12,057 nucleotides of DNA from Pseudomonadota bacterium (GCA_021829055.1 JAJZCS010000036.1:1-12057); one strand, 5' to 3'. Positions 1 to 6,769 are shown, numbered from the stretch's first letter. Made by a program: numbers and translations. The notes: generated by a model not told the origin, from the letters alone.

Positions 1-75
1 GGTTACCATTTCGGTGACCGTGTGCTCCACCTGGATGCGCGGATTCACCTCGATGAAGTAAAATTGGTTCGTGTC
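1..75. repeat. 75-bp exact direct repeat inside pyc, left copy (other copy 766-840)
   Basis: Positions 1-75 are identical to 766-840 in the same orientation. The offset is 765 bp, exactly 255 codons, so the pyc reading frame is kept across the junction. Similarity stops abruptly at 76/841. The left end of the copy is cut by the window edge. The pattern fits either a tandem duplication of 81-845 or a false join at an assembly end. Confidence 0.97.
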
Positions 76-1707
76 GGTGACGAGTACGCGCGATTGCGCG
101 CGCATCCACTCGGCAAAACCCCGTGGCCCGAGGCGATTCAAGAGCTGTCGGGTTCCCTCAATATTCTTTGGGCGGAAAAGGGGAATTTCAGGCCTCCGGG
201 CGGTGGCGGAAGGTCGGCGCTTACCGCGAGTTTCTGGGTGGCCATTGACCGTCACATCCGCGATGTAGCGGAGCAGGCGGGTGGCGCGATCGCGGCGCCT
301 CGGGAGAGAGAACAGCTCCGGCGTTTCGTCGATGAAGCGGGTGGTGTAATCGTTCGCGGCGAACGCGGGGTGGGTGAGAATAGCTTCAAGAAACGGTAAA
401 TTCGTTGTGACCCCGCGGATGCGATATTCGCGTATGGCTCGCAGCATGCGCGAAATGGACTCTTCAGGAGTCGGTGCCCACGCGGTGACCTTTTCGAGCA
501 GTGCGTCGTAGAAGCGCGTGACGACCGCGCCAGAATAGGCGGTGCCGCCATCAAGGCGGATACCGAAGCCAAAGGCCCCCCGATAGGCGGAAATGCGACC
601 ATAGTCAGGGACAAAATTGTTTTCCGGGTCTTCCGTTGTGATGCGGCACTGCAAGGCGTTGCCGTCAAGGGTAATGCCTGGCTGTTTGGGGACGCCGGTT
701 TCAGCAAGATCGCCGATATGGCCACCCTCGGCGATACGGATCTGGGCTTTGACGATGTCGATGCCGGTTACCATTTCGGTGACCGTGTGCTCCACCTGGA
801 TGCGCGGATTCACCTCGATGAAGTAAAATTGGTTCGTGTCTCGATCCAGAAGGAACTCGACCGTACCAGCGTTCTCATAGCTGGTGGCGCGGCCTATCGC
901 CAACGCGGCATCACAAAGAGCCGATCGTGTTTTGGGATCAAGGTAGGGCGCAGGAGCGCGTTCAATCACCTTCTGGTGGCGGCGTTGGATCGAACAGTCC
1001 CGTTCAAAAAGATGGACCAGGTTGCCGTGAGAATCACCAAGGATTTGTACTTCGACGTGACGGGCGCGGCGCACAAGCTTTTCGAAATAAACTTCGTCGT
1101 TACCGAACGCCGCCTTGGCCTCTCGGCGGGCGGTGGCAACCGTCTCCAGCAGGTCCGCCCCAGACTCGATCGGGCGCATACCGCGCCCGCCCCCACCCCA
1201 TGAGGCCTTTAGCATAAGCGGATAGCCGATCTCATCAGCAATCCGCTGGATCTCCTCCCCATCCGTTGGGAGCGGCTTGCTGGCAGGCATGACGGGAACA
1301 CCCACCGAGATGGCAAGATTACGGGCGGACACCTTGTTCCCGAGCGTGCGCATCGTTTTCGGTGTCGGCCCGATGAACAGAATGCCGGCCGCAGCGCAGG
1401 CTTCCGCGAACTCGGGATTCTCCGACAGAAATCCGTAGCCGGGGTGGATGGCGTCGGCCGCAGCTTCACGGGCGACGCGCAGAACCTCATCGATCGATAA
1501 ATAGGCTTCGATCGGTCCCAGTCTCCGGCTGCCTTGTTGGTGGCCGATGCGATAGGCTTCGTCAGCCTTGAAGCGATGGAGCGAGAGCTTGTCCTCTTCA
1601 GCATAAACGCCAATGGTCGCGATACCGAGTTCGGTAGCCGCGCGGAACACGCGGATCGCGATTTCTGATCGATTGGCGACCAACAGGCGCCGGATGCGGT
1701 GTTGCAT
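1..1707 (-). CDS. pyc: Pyruvate carboxylase, N-terminal part (biotin carboxylase domain), runs off left edge
   Basis: Pyruvate carboxylase makes oxaloacetate from pyruvate, bicarbonate and ATP in the cytoplasm, an anaplerotic step. The frame is open from the ATG at 1705-1707 to the window edge (569 codons). Visible motifs: N-terminal RRLLVANRSEIAIRVFRA; the ATP-grasp glycine loop KASWGGGGRGMR at residues 167-178; ERDCSIQRRHQK at 235-246; and FIEVNPRIQVEHTVTE at about 296-311, with the conserved Glu298, Arg302 and Glu306. The linker typical of this family (TRFIDETPELF, then LRYIADVTVNGHP) follows, up to RVLVTDT at about 540-546. There the carboxyltransferase motif DTTMRDAHQ should begin; instead the sequence returns to NQFYFIEVNPRIQVEHTVTE, repeating residues 290-314 as residues 545-569. 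The carboxyltransferase and biotin-carrier domains lie outside the window or are interrupted. An AGG-containing ribosome site sits about 9 bases before the ATG. Family assignment is firm; gene integrity beyond residue 545 is uncertain. Confidence 0.93.
   Translation of the reverse strand, partial: MQHRIRRLLVANRSEIAIRVFRAATELGIATIGVYAEEDKLSLHRFKADEAYRIGHQQGSRRLGPIEAYLSIDEVLRVAREAAADAIHPGYGFLSENPEFAEACAAAGILFIGPTPKTMRTLGNKVSARNLAISVGVPVMPASKPLPTDGEEIQRIADEIGYPLMLKASWGGGGRGMRPIESGADLLETVATARREAKAAFGNDEVYFEKLVRRARHVEVQILGDSHGNLVHLFERDCSIQRRHQKVIERAPAPYLDPKTRSALCDAALAIGRATSYENAGTVEFLLDRDTNQFYFIEVNPRIQVEHTVTEMVTGIDIVKAQIRIAEGGHIGDLAETGVPKQPGITLDGNALQCRITTEDPENNFVPDYGRISAYRGAFGFGIRLDGGTAYSGAVVTRFYDALLEKVTAWAPTPEESISRMLRAIREYRIRGVTTNLPFLEAILTHPAFAANDYTTRFIDETPELFSLPRRRDRATRLLRYIADVTVNGHPETRGKRRPSATARRPEIPLFRPKNIEGTRQLLNRLGPRGFAEWMRAQSRVLVTDTNQFYFIEVNPRIQVEHTVTEMVT
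766..840. repeat. 75-bp exact direct repeat inside pyc, right copy (native position)
   Basis: This copy encodes the biotin-carboxylase segment DTNQFYFIEVNPRIQVEHT and following residues, in its expected place after VEFLLDR. It is therefore the native copy; the one at 1-75 is displaced. Confidence 0.97.
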
Positions 1708-1743
1708 GATGTTTCGCCTCGCTATGAAAAGCCTCTCCTGAGT

Positions 1744-1772
1744 AGATGCTTGCCCCGATGGATCGCTGTCAA
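1744..1772 (-). promoter_or_regulatory. Candidate promoter for pyc
   Basis: The minus strand carries a perfect -35 box TTGACA (plus coordinates 1767-1772). With 17-18 bases of spacing the -10 candidates (GCATCT or CATCTA) are weak. It lies about 40 bases before the pyc ATG, a reasonable place, but only the -35 box is convincing. Confidence 0.35.
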
Positions 1773-1861
1773 GCGGGGGAGGCTTTCAGCCGCCCTGGAA
1801 AAACGTGGGCTCGCGCAGGCGCTCTGGCCAGCAATTGGGTTTTGCGGCATCATTTGCGGGC

Positions 1862-1938
1862 GGCCCCGTAGCTCAACTGGATAGAGCACCTGCCTTCTAA
1901 GCAGGATGTTGCGTGTTCGAGTCACGCCGGGGTCACCA
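1862..1938 (+). tRNA. tRNA-Arg (anticodon UCU)
   Basis: The full cloverleaf can be drawn. Acceptor arms GGCCCCG/CGGGGTC pair with one G-U. The D arm contains AGCTCAACTGGATAGAGC. The anticodon stem CCTGC/GCAGG encloses loop CTTCTAA, so the anticodon is TCT, reading AGA. The T arm is GCGTG-TTCGAGT-CACGC, the discriminator is A, and CCA is encoded (1936-1938). Confidence 0.97.
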
Positions 1939-1942
1939 CACG

Positions 1943-1966
1943 GCGACTTCTCCTGTCGCGGTTTTT
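1943..1966 (+). terminator. Rho-independent terminator after tRNA-Arg
   Basis: Stem GCGAC/GTCGC with a 7-base loop is followed after GG by five T residues (1962-1966). It starts 5 bases after the encoded CCA, where a single-tRNA transcript should end. The stem is short, so strength is uncertain. Confidence 0.55.
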
Positions 1967-2123
1967 CATGGCGGCCCGGATGAATTTCTCTTCACGCGGC
2001 GTAGGTTCTTTGCCACAGTCGGTATGCGTATCTAGGGAGCGCCGCATGCGATCGCGAGCGGACAGGGCGGGCAGCCTGATGCTCTCGCGTCGGGTGCGCA
2101 GATCGAAAAAGGAGGTCAAGGCC

Positions 2124-2654
2124 ATGATGCGATTGGCACGGTGCGGGGTCGTAGCAAGTTTGCTGGGGCTCGTCGGCTGCACGACAACGGCGCAAGCGCC
2201 GAGGACAGCTAATGTTTCCGCACAGGACTTGAATTTTGTTACCGCGGCCTATCAACTGGTTCATTTCGATCTTGCTGCGTGTAGCATCGTTCAGAAAAGT
2301 AATCTCAGTCCGGGGGTGAAGCCTGCAGCTGATAAGATTTGCGCGGACGCTGAGAAGTACGAACCGGTGATCAGGTCGCTTGCCTCCCGTAACGGTGTCA
2401 GGCTGCCGGACGCTCTCCCGATCGAGTTCAAGGCATTGCTCGTATCGCTGACCTATCACCCGGAGCCCGACATTTCGGTTGAATTTCTGCGCGACGAGAT
2501 CTCAAGCCACGAGAGCGCGCTGGCAGTGTTCAGGGACGAGGCTTGGAATGGGACGAATCCTGAGTTCAAAGCCATTGCCGGGCAGACGACGCCATTGCTT
2601 GAGCGTAATCTCGACATGTTGCGGGTTGCTATGCCCAAAGGTGTCGCTGAGTAA
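2124..2654 (+). CDS. Small exported lipoprotein, DUF4142-like
   Basis: This gene encodes 176 residues. The start is set by a strong ribosome site AGGAGG (2110-2115), 8 bases before the ATG at 2124; a second ATG follows at once. The frame stays open upstream to 1968, but that stretch has no ribosome site and would bury the signal peptide. The N-terminus is a typical lipoprotein signal: MMRLARCGVVASLLGLVGC, with Cys19 in the lipobox LVGC, so the mature protein should be lipid-anchored in the envelope. The rest looks helical and resembles the DUF4142 family of ferritin-like secreted proteins: SAQDLNFVTAAYQLVHFDL near the start, DEISSHESALAVFRDEAW later, and a C-terminal helix near LERNLDMLRVAM. 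The function of the family is not established. It stands alone between tRNA-Arg and a gene-poor stretch. The lipoprotein call is firm; the family call is from overall pattern. Confidence 0.75.
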   Translation: MMRLARCGVVASLLGLVGCTTTAQAPRTANVSAQDLNFVTAAYQLVHFDLAACSIVQKSNLSPGVKPAADKICADAEKYEPVIRSLASRNGVRLPDALPIEFKALLVSLTYHPEPDISVEFLRDEISSHESALAVFRDEAWNGTNPEFKAIAGQTTPLLERNLDMLRVAMPKGVAE

Positions 2655-3162
2655 ACGGGCCTTTGACGGTAGCGCAGAGGTTTCACGCTATCGTGTGAAA
2701 CGGGGAATGCTTCGTACAAACCACGCCTATCCGGTTAACGCATACGATCGCGACATTTGGGGCAGAGAGGTTTGGCATGCCTGCCCTGAATACGGCGGCT
2801 TCAGTCGTTCGGAACAATCCCGACACGGTGGCCCCGACTATCCGTAGTATAAGGTCTGCGTTAACCAGAGATAGGCATGGTACAAACAACAAGAGCGCCC
2901 AGGTCGGTGCTGCTGGCCAGCAAGAAGATTGCGGCGAAAGGGCAGGAGTATCGCCTGCCGCAATTCCGGCTGGATCATTAGGAAGACGGCGGGGCTGCTT
3001 GACGCTAAGCGGCCTCCCGGGCCCGAGCTCCGGACTGACGTGAATCCGTCTCGGAGCTGCTATGCTGCGGGGCGGACCGGTGCGCAGATCTAATGCCACA
3101 AGCCTCAAGTCTAGATCCCCGCAGGGTATGAAAAGGCCCGGCCAGTTCCGTAAGAGTGGCGT
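2655..3162. other. Gene-poor stretch between lipoprotein and outer-membrane protein genes
   Basis: About 500 bases without a gene I can support. It holds the hairpin at 2680-2701 and a 7-base inverted pair (AGCTCCG/CGGAGCT) around 3028-3060. A 34-codon open frame at 2877-2981 (MVQTTRAPRSVLLASKKIAA...) has only a poor ribosome site. The long open frames on both strands have unnatural residue composition. No tRNA, rRNA or clear terminator is seen. Confidence 0.5.
2680..2701. repeat. Inverted repeat downstream of the lipoprotein gene
   Basis: Perfect 7-base arms GTTTCAC/GTGAAAC enclose an 8-base loop, 26 bases after the stop codon. No T tail follows, so it may be a weak terminator, an mRNA-stabilising hairpin or a protein site. 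Confidence 0.4.
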
Positions 3163-4119
3163 TCAGAACACCTTGATGGCCTGAAACAAAAAAGCATTGC
3201 TTTTCGGTCCGCCGCGTACCCTGACGTCCGTCGAAATTTGGCCTTCGAGGGCGACGGTTGGGGCAACGAAAGAGCCAAAATCGATTCCAATCTGTGTGGC
3301 GTCATTGCGGTTGCCGGTATCGATAGATTGGCTGGCGTAAGAGAGATATTGTTTGCCGCCGAAGGTCTGCTCAAAAGTAAGGCCGACATAACCGGCGGTT
3401 TTGGGATAGATCACGTACGGCAGGTACACGATGACCTGTTCAGCAGGTTCTGTATGCAGGACGGGCCGAAACGGGCCAACGCCCACATCGTTGTTGGCAC
3501 TGTAGAAAAACGCATCACCAGCAATGTCGAGTTCCAGCCGCTGACCTTTCGGGGTTCCAAAAAGCATATGGCTGTACAGCACTTCGATATTGTTGACCCA
3601 GTTGTTGCTGCCCGCGTTCAACGTATAACCGGCGTCGTAGGAGCCGACCGGCGGGCTGAGGAAGTACGAAATGGCCAGCGCCGAGTCCTCGCTCGGGTTA
3701 CTATAGGGGTAGATAAATGCAGATAACTGGGGCTCGGCGAAACCACTGTTGGCCGACTGCGTAGCGCCGAACACCTGCTGGCTGCCGAGGTAGGCGATGT
3801 AAGGCGCGAGAATCTGGACGCCCCAAGGCATGCCGTTGATCGGCGAACATGTGTGGATGAGCCGGACGAGCGAGACATCGGCTTGAATTCGAGAATCCTG
3901 GACCCGTGTGCCATTGGATGTGTAGAAACTATTGGCCGAGGAAAACTCGTTGTAAAACGCGACTACATTGAGATTTGGCGGGGGTGCCTGAAAATCATAA
4001 GGAAGAGGAATGCTCGCACAGGCCGTCTTGCCTGCAATGACGAGCGTAGCCAGAACGGCACCCACAGCCAGCACCTGACGCGCCTTCTGGCTCGGATTTT
4101 GCACATCCCGCTTGGCCAT
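3163..4119 (-). CDS. Outer-membrane beta-barrel protein, 'transporter'/phenol-degradation-meta (SphA-like) family
   Basis: This gene encodes 318 residues. The ATG at 4117-4119 follows GGGAGA by about 8 bases and directly precedes a signal peptide: basic MAKRDVQNPSQKARQ, hydrophobic VLAVGAVLATLVIAG, and a likely cut after TACA near residue 35. An open frame runs on upstream to 4308, but it would bury the signal. The mature part shows alternating aromatic/polar strands, among them VVAFYNEFSSANSFYTSNG, WGVQILAPYIAYLG, SALAISYFLSPPVGSYDAG and VYLPYVIYPKTAGYVGLTF. TFGGKQ and a C-terminal strand ending in phenylalanine (AIKVF) follow. These fit the Phenol_MetA_deg/SphA group (PF13557), putative outer-membrane channels for hydrophobic compounds. 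The substrate cannot be read from sequence. The gene stands alone, so no pathway context is given. Confidence 0.8.
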   Translation of the reverse strand: MAKRDVQNPSQKARQVLAVGAVLATLVIAGKTACASIPLPYDFQAPPPNLNVVAFYNEFSSANSFYTSNGTRVQDSRIQADVSLVRLIHTCSPINGMPWGVQILAPYIAYLGSQQVFGATQSANSGFAEPQLSAFIYPYSNPSEDSALAISYFLSPPVGSYDAGYTLNAGSNNWVNNIEVLYSHMLFGTPKGQRLELDIAGDAFFYSANNDVGVGPFRPVLHTEPAEQVIVYLPYVIYPKTAGYVGLTFEQTFGGKQYLSYASQSIDTGNRNDATQIGIDFGSFVAPTVALEGQISTDVRVRGGPKSNAFLFQAIKVF

Positions 4120-4723
4120 TACGCTGTCTCCCGTAACGCTTTGATTATAAAAAAGCATTACATGCATCGCGGCTAATTTCAAGTCAATTTGCTCATTATT
4201 CAGCAAATTGCCAATTTGTGTGTTGCAAAAAAATCTAGCGAGACGAAACAAAAAATTGTGACTAAATTTTAGATCTCCGAGCTTGGGACGGTGACCGGAC
4301 AAGGTCACGAACGCAGATGCATGGCTCCATGCGGAAAGCCCGGAGTTTCCGGGTCGTATAGCGTGGCGATGCTCTCACTCCGCTTTTTCGTACCCCGATC
4401 CATCGGTGGGCCGAAGCGCCGGCGCATCTGCGAGTTCACGTGATTCGCCGTTAGCGGTTAGCGAAAGATCAATATGCGGTTAGCAGCCGTGTAAGGGAAG
4501 CTATCGTCGGCAGCAACATCTTAAAGAGCTTTTCGACGCGTAAGTAGCTACCTTGATTGGGTCAGTCATCAAGCAATTCCGCTACGAATGATCGACTGCT
4601 GTCTGTGGTTTATGACGCCGGGCATCGCGGAATGTTGCCTAAGTGTTTAGACCGAAATTTTCATTGGTCTGAACGAGAGTCCCCTGGAGTTATGGGCGGA
4701 ATTTTCGATCTGGTTTTGACGTC
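4120..4723. other. Gene-poor stretch upstream of the outer-membrane protein gene
   Basis: About 600 bases. The part to 4270 is AT-rich and is probably the promoter region of the minus-strand gene. A small perfect hairpin CCCGGA/TCCGGG sits at 4339-4353. The 9-mer GCGGTTAGC occurs at 4454-4462 and 4476-4484, 22 bases apart, with another GTTAGC at 4450. From about 4560 the sequence leads into the transposase remnant and may belong to the decayed element. No gene is supported. Confidence 0.5.
4144..4149 (-). promoter_or_regulatory. -10-like box upstream of the outer-membrane protein gene
   Basis: A perfect TATAAT on the minus strand lies 24 bases before the ATG, in a clearly AT-rich leader (4120-4270). 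No good -35 box stands at 16-18 bases, so the promoter may need an activator or lie elsewhere. Confidence 0.35.
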
Positions 4724-5196
4724 TTACTGGGCACGCATAGGCTCGATCCCGAGCAGGACGAAGGCTGCAGTCTGCAGGGTTGCGGGGGGGGGTTGGCCAG
4801 GGTGGTGAAGGTGGCGCTGGGTGCCTTGGGCAGGGCGGCGGCGTTGAGGGTTTGGGTGGCCAGGTGCGCCATCACGTCGGGGAAGCTCGAGAGTGGCGGG
4901 TTTTCGTCGTTGCGGCGGCGCCCGCGCTTGCACTGGGCCGCCTGCGAGGTCGCCGCAGGGGCGACACTGGCGATTGCCGCTTTGCCTCGGTCCCTGCCGG
5001 TCATGATCCTGGACCAGCAGCGGTTTGAGGGCGTCGCGCAGATGCCACTCGACGTAATAGGCCATCATGCAGAGGAAGACATGCGCGCGCACTCGCGGCG
5101 AGAGCTAGTGATGAACCGGCCGGATCGCAAGATCGACTGATTTCAGGGGTCCGAACGTCCGCTCCACCCGCGGTAGGTCCGCACAGCGTCGGCAGC
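4724..5196 (-). pseudogene. Decayed 3' end of an IS1634-type (IS4-like DDE) transposase gene
   Basis: Joining minus-strand frames recovers the C-terminal region of an IS1634-family transposase: LPRVERTFGPLKSVDLAIRP, then RVRAHVFLCMMAYYVEWHLR, then a proline/alanine linker, FPDVMAHLATQTLNAA, ATFTTLANP and finally AAFVLLGIEP. These correspond to the family pattern RVERAFRSLKTVDL, RAHVFLCMLAYYVEWH and QRRAFELLGI. Lesions seen: an in-frame TAG at 5105-5107; a frame change near 4985-5000, after VQDHDR; a second at the run of nine G (C on the coding strand) at 4784-4792; and a probable small deletion near 5175-5180. The N-terminal part, with the first catalytic acids, is missing, and no terminal inverted repeats were found. 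It lies head-to-tail behind tlyA, whose coding end is intact. It cannot make a functional transposase. Confidence 0.82.
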
Positions 5197-5211
5197 TGAC
5201 TAGGCGCAAGC

Positions 5212-5233
5212 AGCAAAAGGATTGCTTTTTGCT
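5212..5233 (-). terminator. Weak hairpin at the tlyA stop codon
   Basis: Arms AGCAAAA/TTTTGCT (7 bases) with an 8-base loop overlap the tlyA stop. The stem is A/T-rich and has no clean T run after it in the tlyA direction. It is a possible terminator or mRNA 3'-end structure. Confidence 0.25.
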
Positions 5234-5978
5234 ACTCGTGCACCGCACCAATCAGAAATTCGACATTACCCTCCGGCCCCGTGATCGGACTCTCGGTCAC
5301 GCCGATAACGCGCCAACCCGGCAAGCTCTGCCACCATGTCTTAATTGTCGCGACGACTTCTTGTCTCACAGCATGCTCTCGCACCACGCCCCCTTTGCCG
5401 ACGTGTTGGCGTCCGGCTTCAAACTGTGGCTTGATCAAGGCGACGGCAAACGCTCCGCCTGTGCACAGTGCCAGACTTGCCGGCAAGACGGTGCGAAGGC
5501 CAATAAAACTGGCATCGCAGACCAGTGACTGAATCGGTTCGGTGATCAGTGAGGAATCGAGGGCGCGCGCATTCGTCTTCTCATGCACGATAACACGCGG
5601 ATCTTGTCGGAGTTTCCAGGCCAACTGCCCATGTCCGACATCAACAGCATGAACCACCGCCGCGCCGCGTGAGAGCAGTACGTCGGTAAATCCTCCCGTC
5701 GACGCTCCAATATCGATACATATCCGGCCGTCGGGCGCGAATCCAAAATGATCGAGCCCGTGGGCAAGCTTGAGGCCGCCCCGTGAAACCCATGGGTGCG
5801 GAGGGCCGCGCAATGTAAAGGGTGTATTGGTCGGGATTATTGCGCCCGGCTTATCGATCCGTCGATCGCCCGCATAAACCTGACCTGCCATGATGGCAGC
5901 TGCCGCCTGGGTTCTGGAAGGTAGCAACCCACTGACAACTACCAAGGCGTCTGCGCGGGCCTTACCTTGCTTGCTCAA
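5232..5978 (-). CDS. tlyA: TlyA-family rRNA 2'-O-methyltransferase (hemolysin A-like)
   Basis: The product has 248 residues, the usual family length. TlyA methylates ribose 2'-OH groups of rRNA cytidines in some bacteria; the hemolysin name is historical. Residues 8-60 form an S4 RNA-binding domain (ADALVVVSGLLPSRTQAAAA, then VYAGDRRIDKPG). The FtsJ-like methyltransferase domain follows, with the SAM loop DIGASTGGFTDVLL at 89-102. A K-D-K-E catalytic set is visible: Lys70 in SRGGLKL, Asp155 in VCDASF, Lys183 in LIKPQFEAGR and Glu240 in GPEGNVEFL. The start must be TTG (5976-5978): a TAA lies two codons upstream, no ATG or GTG is nearby, and the N-terminus MSKQGKARAD matches the family. The ribosome site is weak. 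The XRE gene is 124 bases upstream on the same strand. Exact rRNA targets in this organism are unknown. Confidence 0.92.
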   Translation of the reverse strand: MSKQGKARADALVVVSGLLPSRTQAAAAIMAGQVYAGDRRIDKPGAIIPTNTPFTLRGPPHPWVSRGGLKLAHGLDHFGFAPDGRICIDIGASTGGFTDVLLSRGAAVVHAVDVGHGQLAWKLRQDPRVIVHEKTNARALDSSLITEPIQSLVCDASFIGLRTVLPASLALCTGGAFAVALIKPQFEAGRQHVGKGGVVREHAVRQEVVATIKTWWQSLPGWRVIGVTESPITGPEGNVEFLIGAVHE

Positions 5979-6063
5979 CTGTTAACGTCCGTTGCCCAAC
6001 GTTGTTCGGCGAGATTGGCACACCAAGCCGTATAGTCCAGCATAGGGGCCAATCACGGAACTG

Positions 6064-6096
6064 CGAAAAACAACCGGCGAACCGATCTGTTTTTCG
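6064..6096. terminator. Perfect inverted repeat between the XRE gene and tlyA, possible terminator
   Basis: Nine-base arms CGAAAAACA/TGTTTTTCG enclose a 15-base loop. The hairpin starts 6 bases after the XRE stop codon. On the minus strand the 3' arm has five U, but no further U tail follows. It could end XRE transcription before tlyA, work in both directions, or be a protein site. Confidence 0.4.
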
Positions 6097-6102
6097 TGTG
6101 TT

Positions 6103-6435
6103 TTAACCTCGCGCCAGCCGTTTCGCCGTACGCAGCAGAATTTGACGATCTTCCGAAGCGCATGCGCGATAGAGGCGCATCAGGGACAGTTCGTCACCTC
6201 GTAGCGAGCCGGTTTCGCCGGACACCAGATAAGCCAGCGATGTTCCGAGAACCTTTGCGATCCGTTCGAGATTTTCACGAACCTGACCGGCACGGTCCGT
6301 TTCCCATTGTGCTATAGCCGATCGCGACACGCCGAGCTTGTCTGCAAATTCATCTTGCGTAAGGTTGTTGGCAAGACGGAGGGCGCGAATTCGCTGACCG
6401 ACCGTCTCGTGGGGGGCGGATTTTTTCGTAGCCAT
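6103..6435 (-). CDS. XRE-family helix-turn-helix transcriptional regulator
   Basis: This gene encodes 110 residues. The ATG at 6433-6435 is preceded by AAGG at 6-bases spacing and gives MATKKSAPHETVGQRIRALR. An ATG at 6492 would add 19 residues without a good ribosome site. Residues 12-70 form a Cro/CI-type HTH domain: TVGQRIRALRLANNLTQDEF, ADKLGVSRSAIAQWETDRAG (recognition helix around SRSAIAQWE), and LERIAKVLGTSLAYLVSGE. The short C-terminal helix (DELSLMRLYRACASEDRQIL) has no ligand or peptidase domain. It is a cytoplasmic DNA-binding protein with unknown targets. Inverted half-sites upstream (6453-6459, 6509-6515) suggest autoregulation. It lies upstream of tlyA on the same strand, with a hairpin between. 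No toxin or phage partner is visible. Confidence 0.85.
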   Translation of the reverse strand: MATKKSAPHETVGQRIRALRLANNLTQDEFADKLGVSRSAIAQWETDRAGQVRENLERIAKVLGTSLAYLVSGETGSLRGDELSLMRLYRACASEDRQILLRTAKRLARG

Positions 6436-6450
6436 AACGAGCCTTATACA

Positions 6451-6518
6451 TGCCTCATTTAAGGCGCGCCAGTCCCATTTTCGATATTTCAAGAGCTAAC
6501 AAGAATATAATGAGGGTA
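6451..6518. promoter_or_regulatory. Candidate operator half-sites upstream of the XRE gene
   Basis: CCTCATT (6453-6459) and its complement AATGAGG (6509-6515) stand 49 bases apart. The match extends imperfectly outward as CATGCCTCATT and AATGAGGGTATG. They flank the AT-rich leader of the XRE gene, where an autoregulator would bind. This rests on pattern only. Confidence 0.3.
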
Positions 6519-6568
6519 TGGTTTCATTTTTTGCCATGTCGAAGCGCTTTGGTGGGTGACGCCACGCA

Positions 6569-6592
6569 AAACTGACACCGCGCTGACAGTTT
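6569..6592. repeat. Inverted repeat with embedded CTGACA direct repeat
   Basis: AAACTGACA (6569-6577) and TGACAGTTT (6584-6592) form a hairpin with 8 of 9 pairs and a CCGCGC loop. CTGACA also occurs as a direct repeat 11 bases apart (6572-6577, 6583-6588). No T tail follows. It may be an operator or small-RNA structure. Confidence 0.5.
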
Positions 6593-6769
6593 CCGCGAAA
6601 GCCTAGTTGCGAACGAAGGTCTTTCGCTTCCTGCTCATTTCAGGGGGAGAAATGCCGCTATCCCAACGTGAGCAACCTTAATACGTTACGATCGAGGGTT
6701 GTTATAAGTTGTCGGATATGCGCACTCGTCGGCGGAGTCCTATTACCGCCACGACATGTTTAAAATTGT

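Noticed and set aside
22..1217. Several plus-strand open frames over the left end
   Set aside because: They are antisense to pyc, whose conserved motifs on the minus strand are unmistakable. Two of them start with the same residues only because of the 75-bp DNA repeat.
252..1613. Other minus-strand open frames within pyc
   Set aside because: They lie in a different frame from the conserved carboxylase motifs and have low-complexity composition.
1968..2123. Longer start for the lipoprotein gene
   Set aside because: It would put 52 residues before an obvious signal peptide. The strong AGGAGG site supports 2124.
2877..2981. 34-codon plus-strand frame
   Set aside because: Poor ribosome site and no recognisable motif; not enough to call a gene.
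2683..3108. Minus-strand 141-codon frame
   Set aside because: Residue composition is unnatural, no family resemblance is seen, and no ribosome site stands out.
4120..4308. Longer N-terminus for the outer-membrane protein
   Set aside because: It would bury the signal peptide. The extra region is AT-rich leader DNA, and a good ribosome site supports 4119.
4649..4670. AGACC/GGTCT hairpin as a possible IS end
   Set aside because: Only five paired bases and no matching copy on the other side of the transposase remnant.
4780..5140. Plus-strand frames over the transposase remnant
   Set aside because: They are antisense to recognisable transposase sequence.
6436..6492. 19-residue extension of the XRE regulator
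   Set aside because: Not part of the HTH domain and without a ribosome site; the internal ATG has AAGG at proper spacing.
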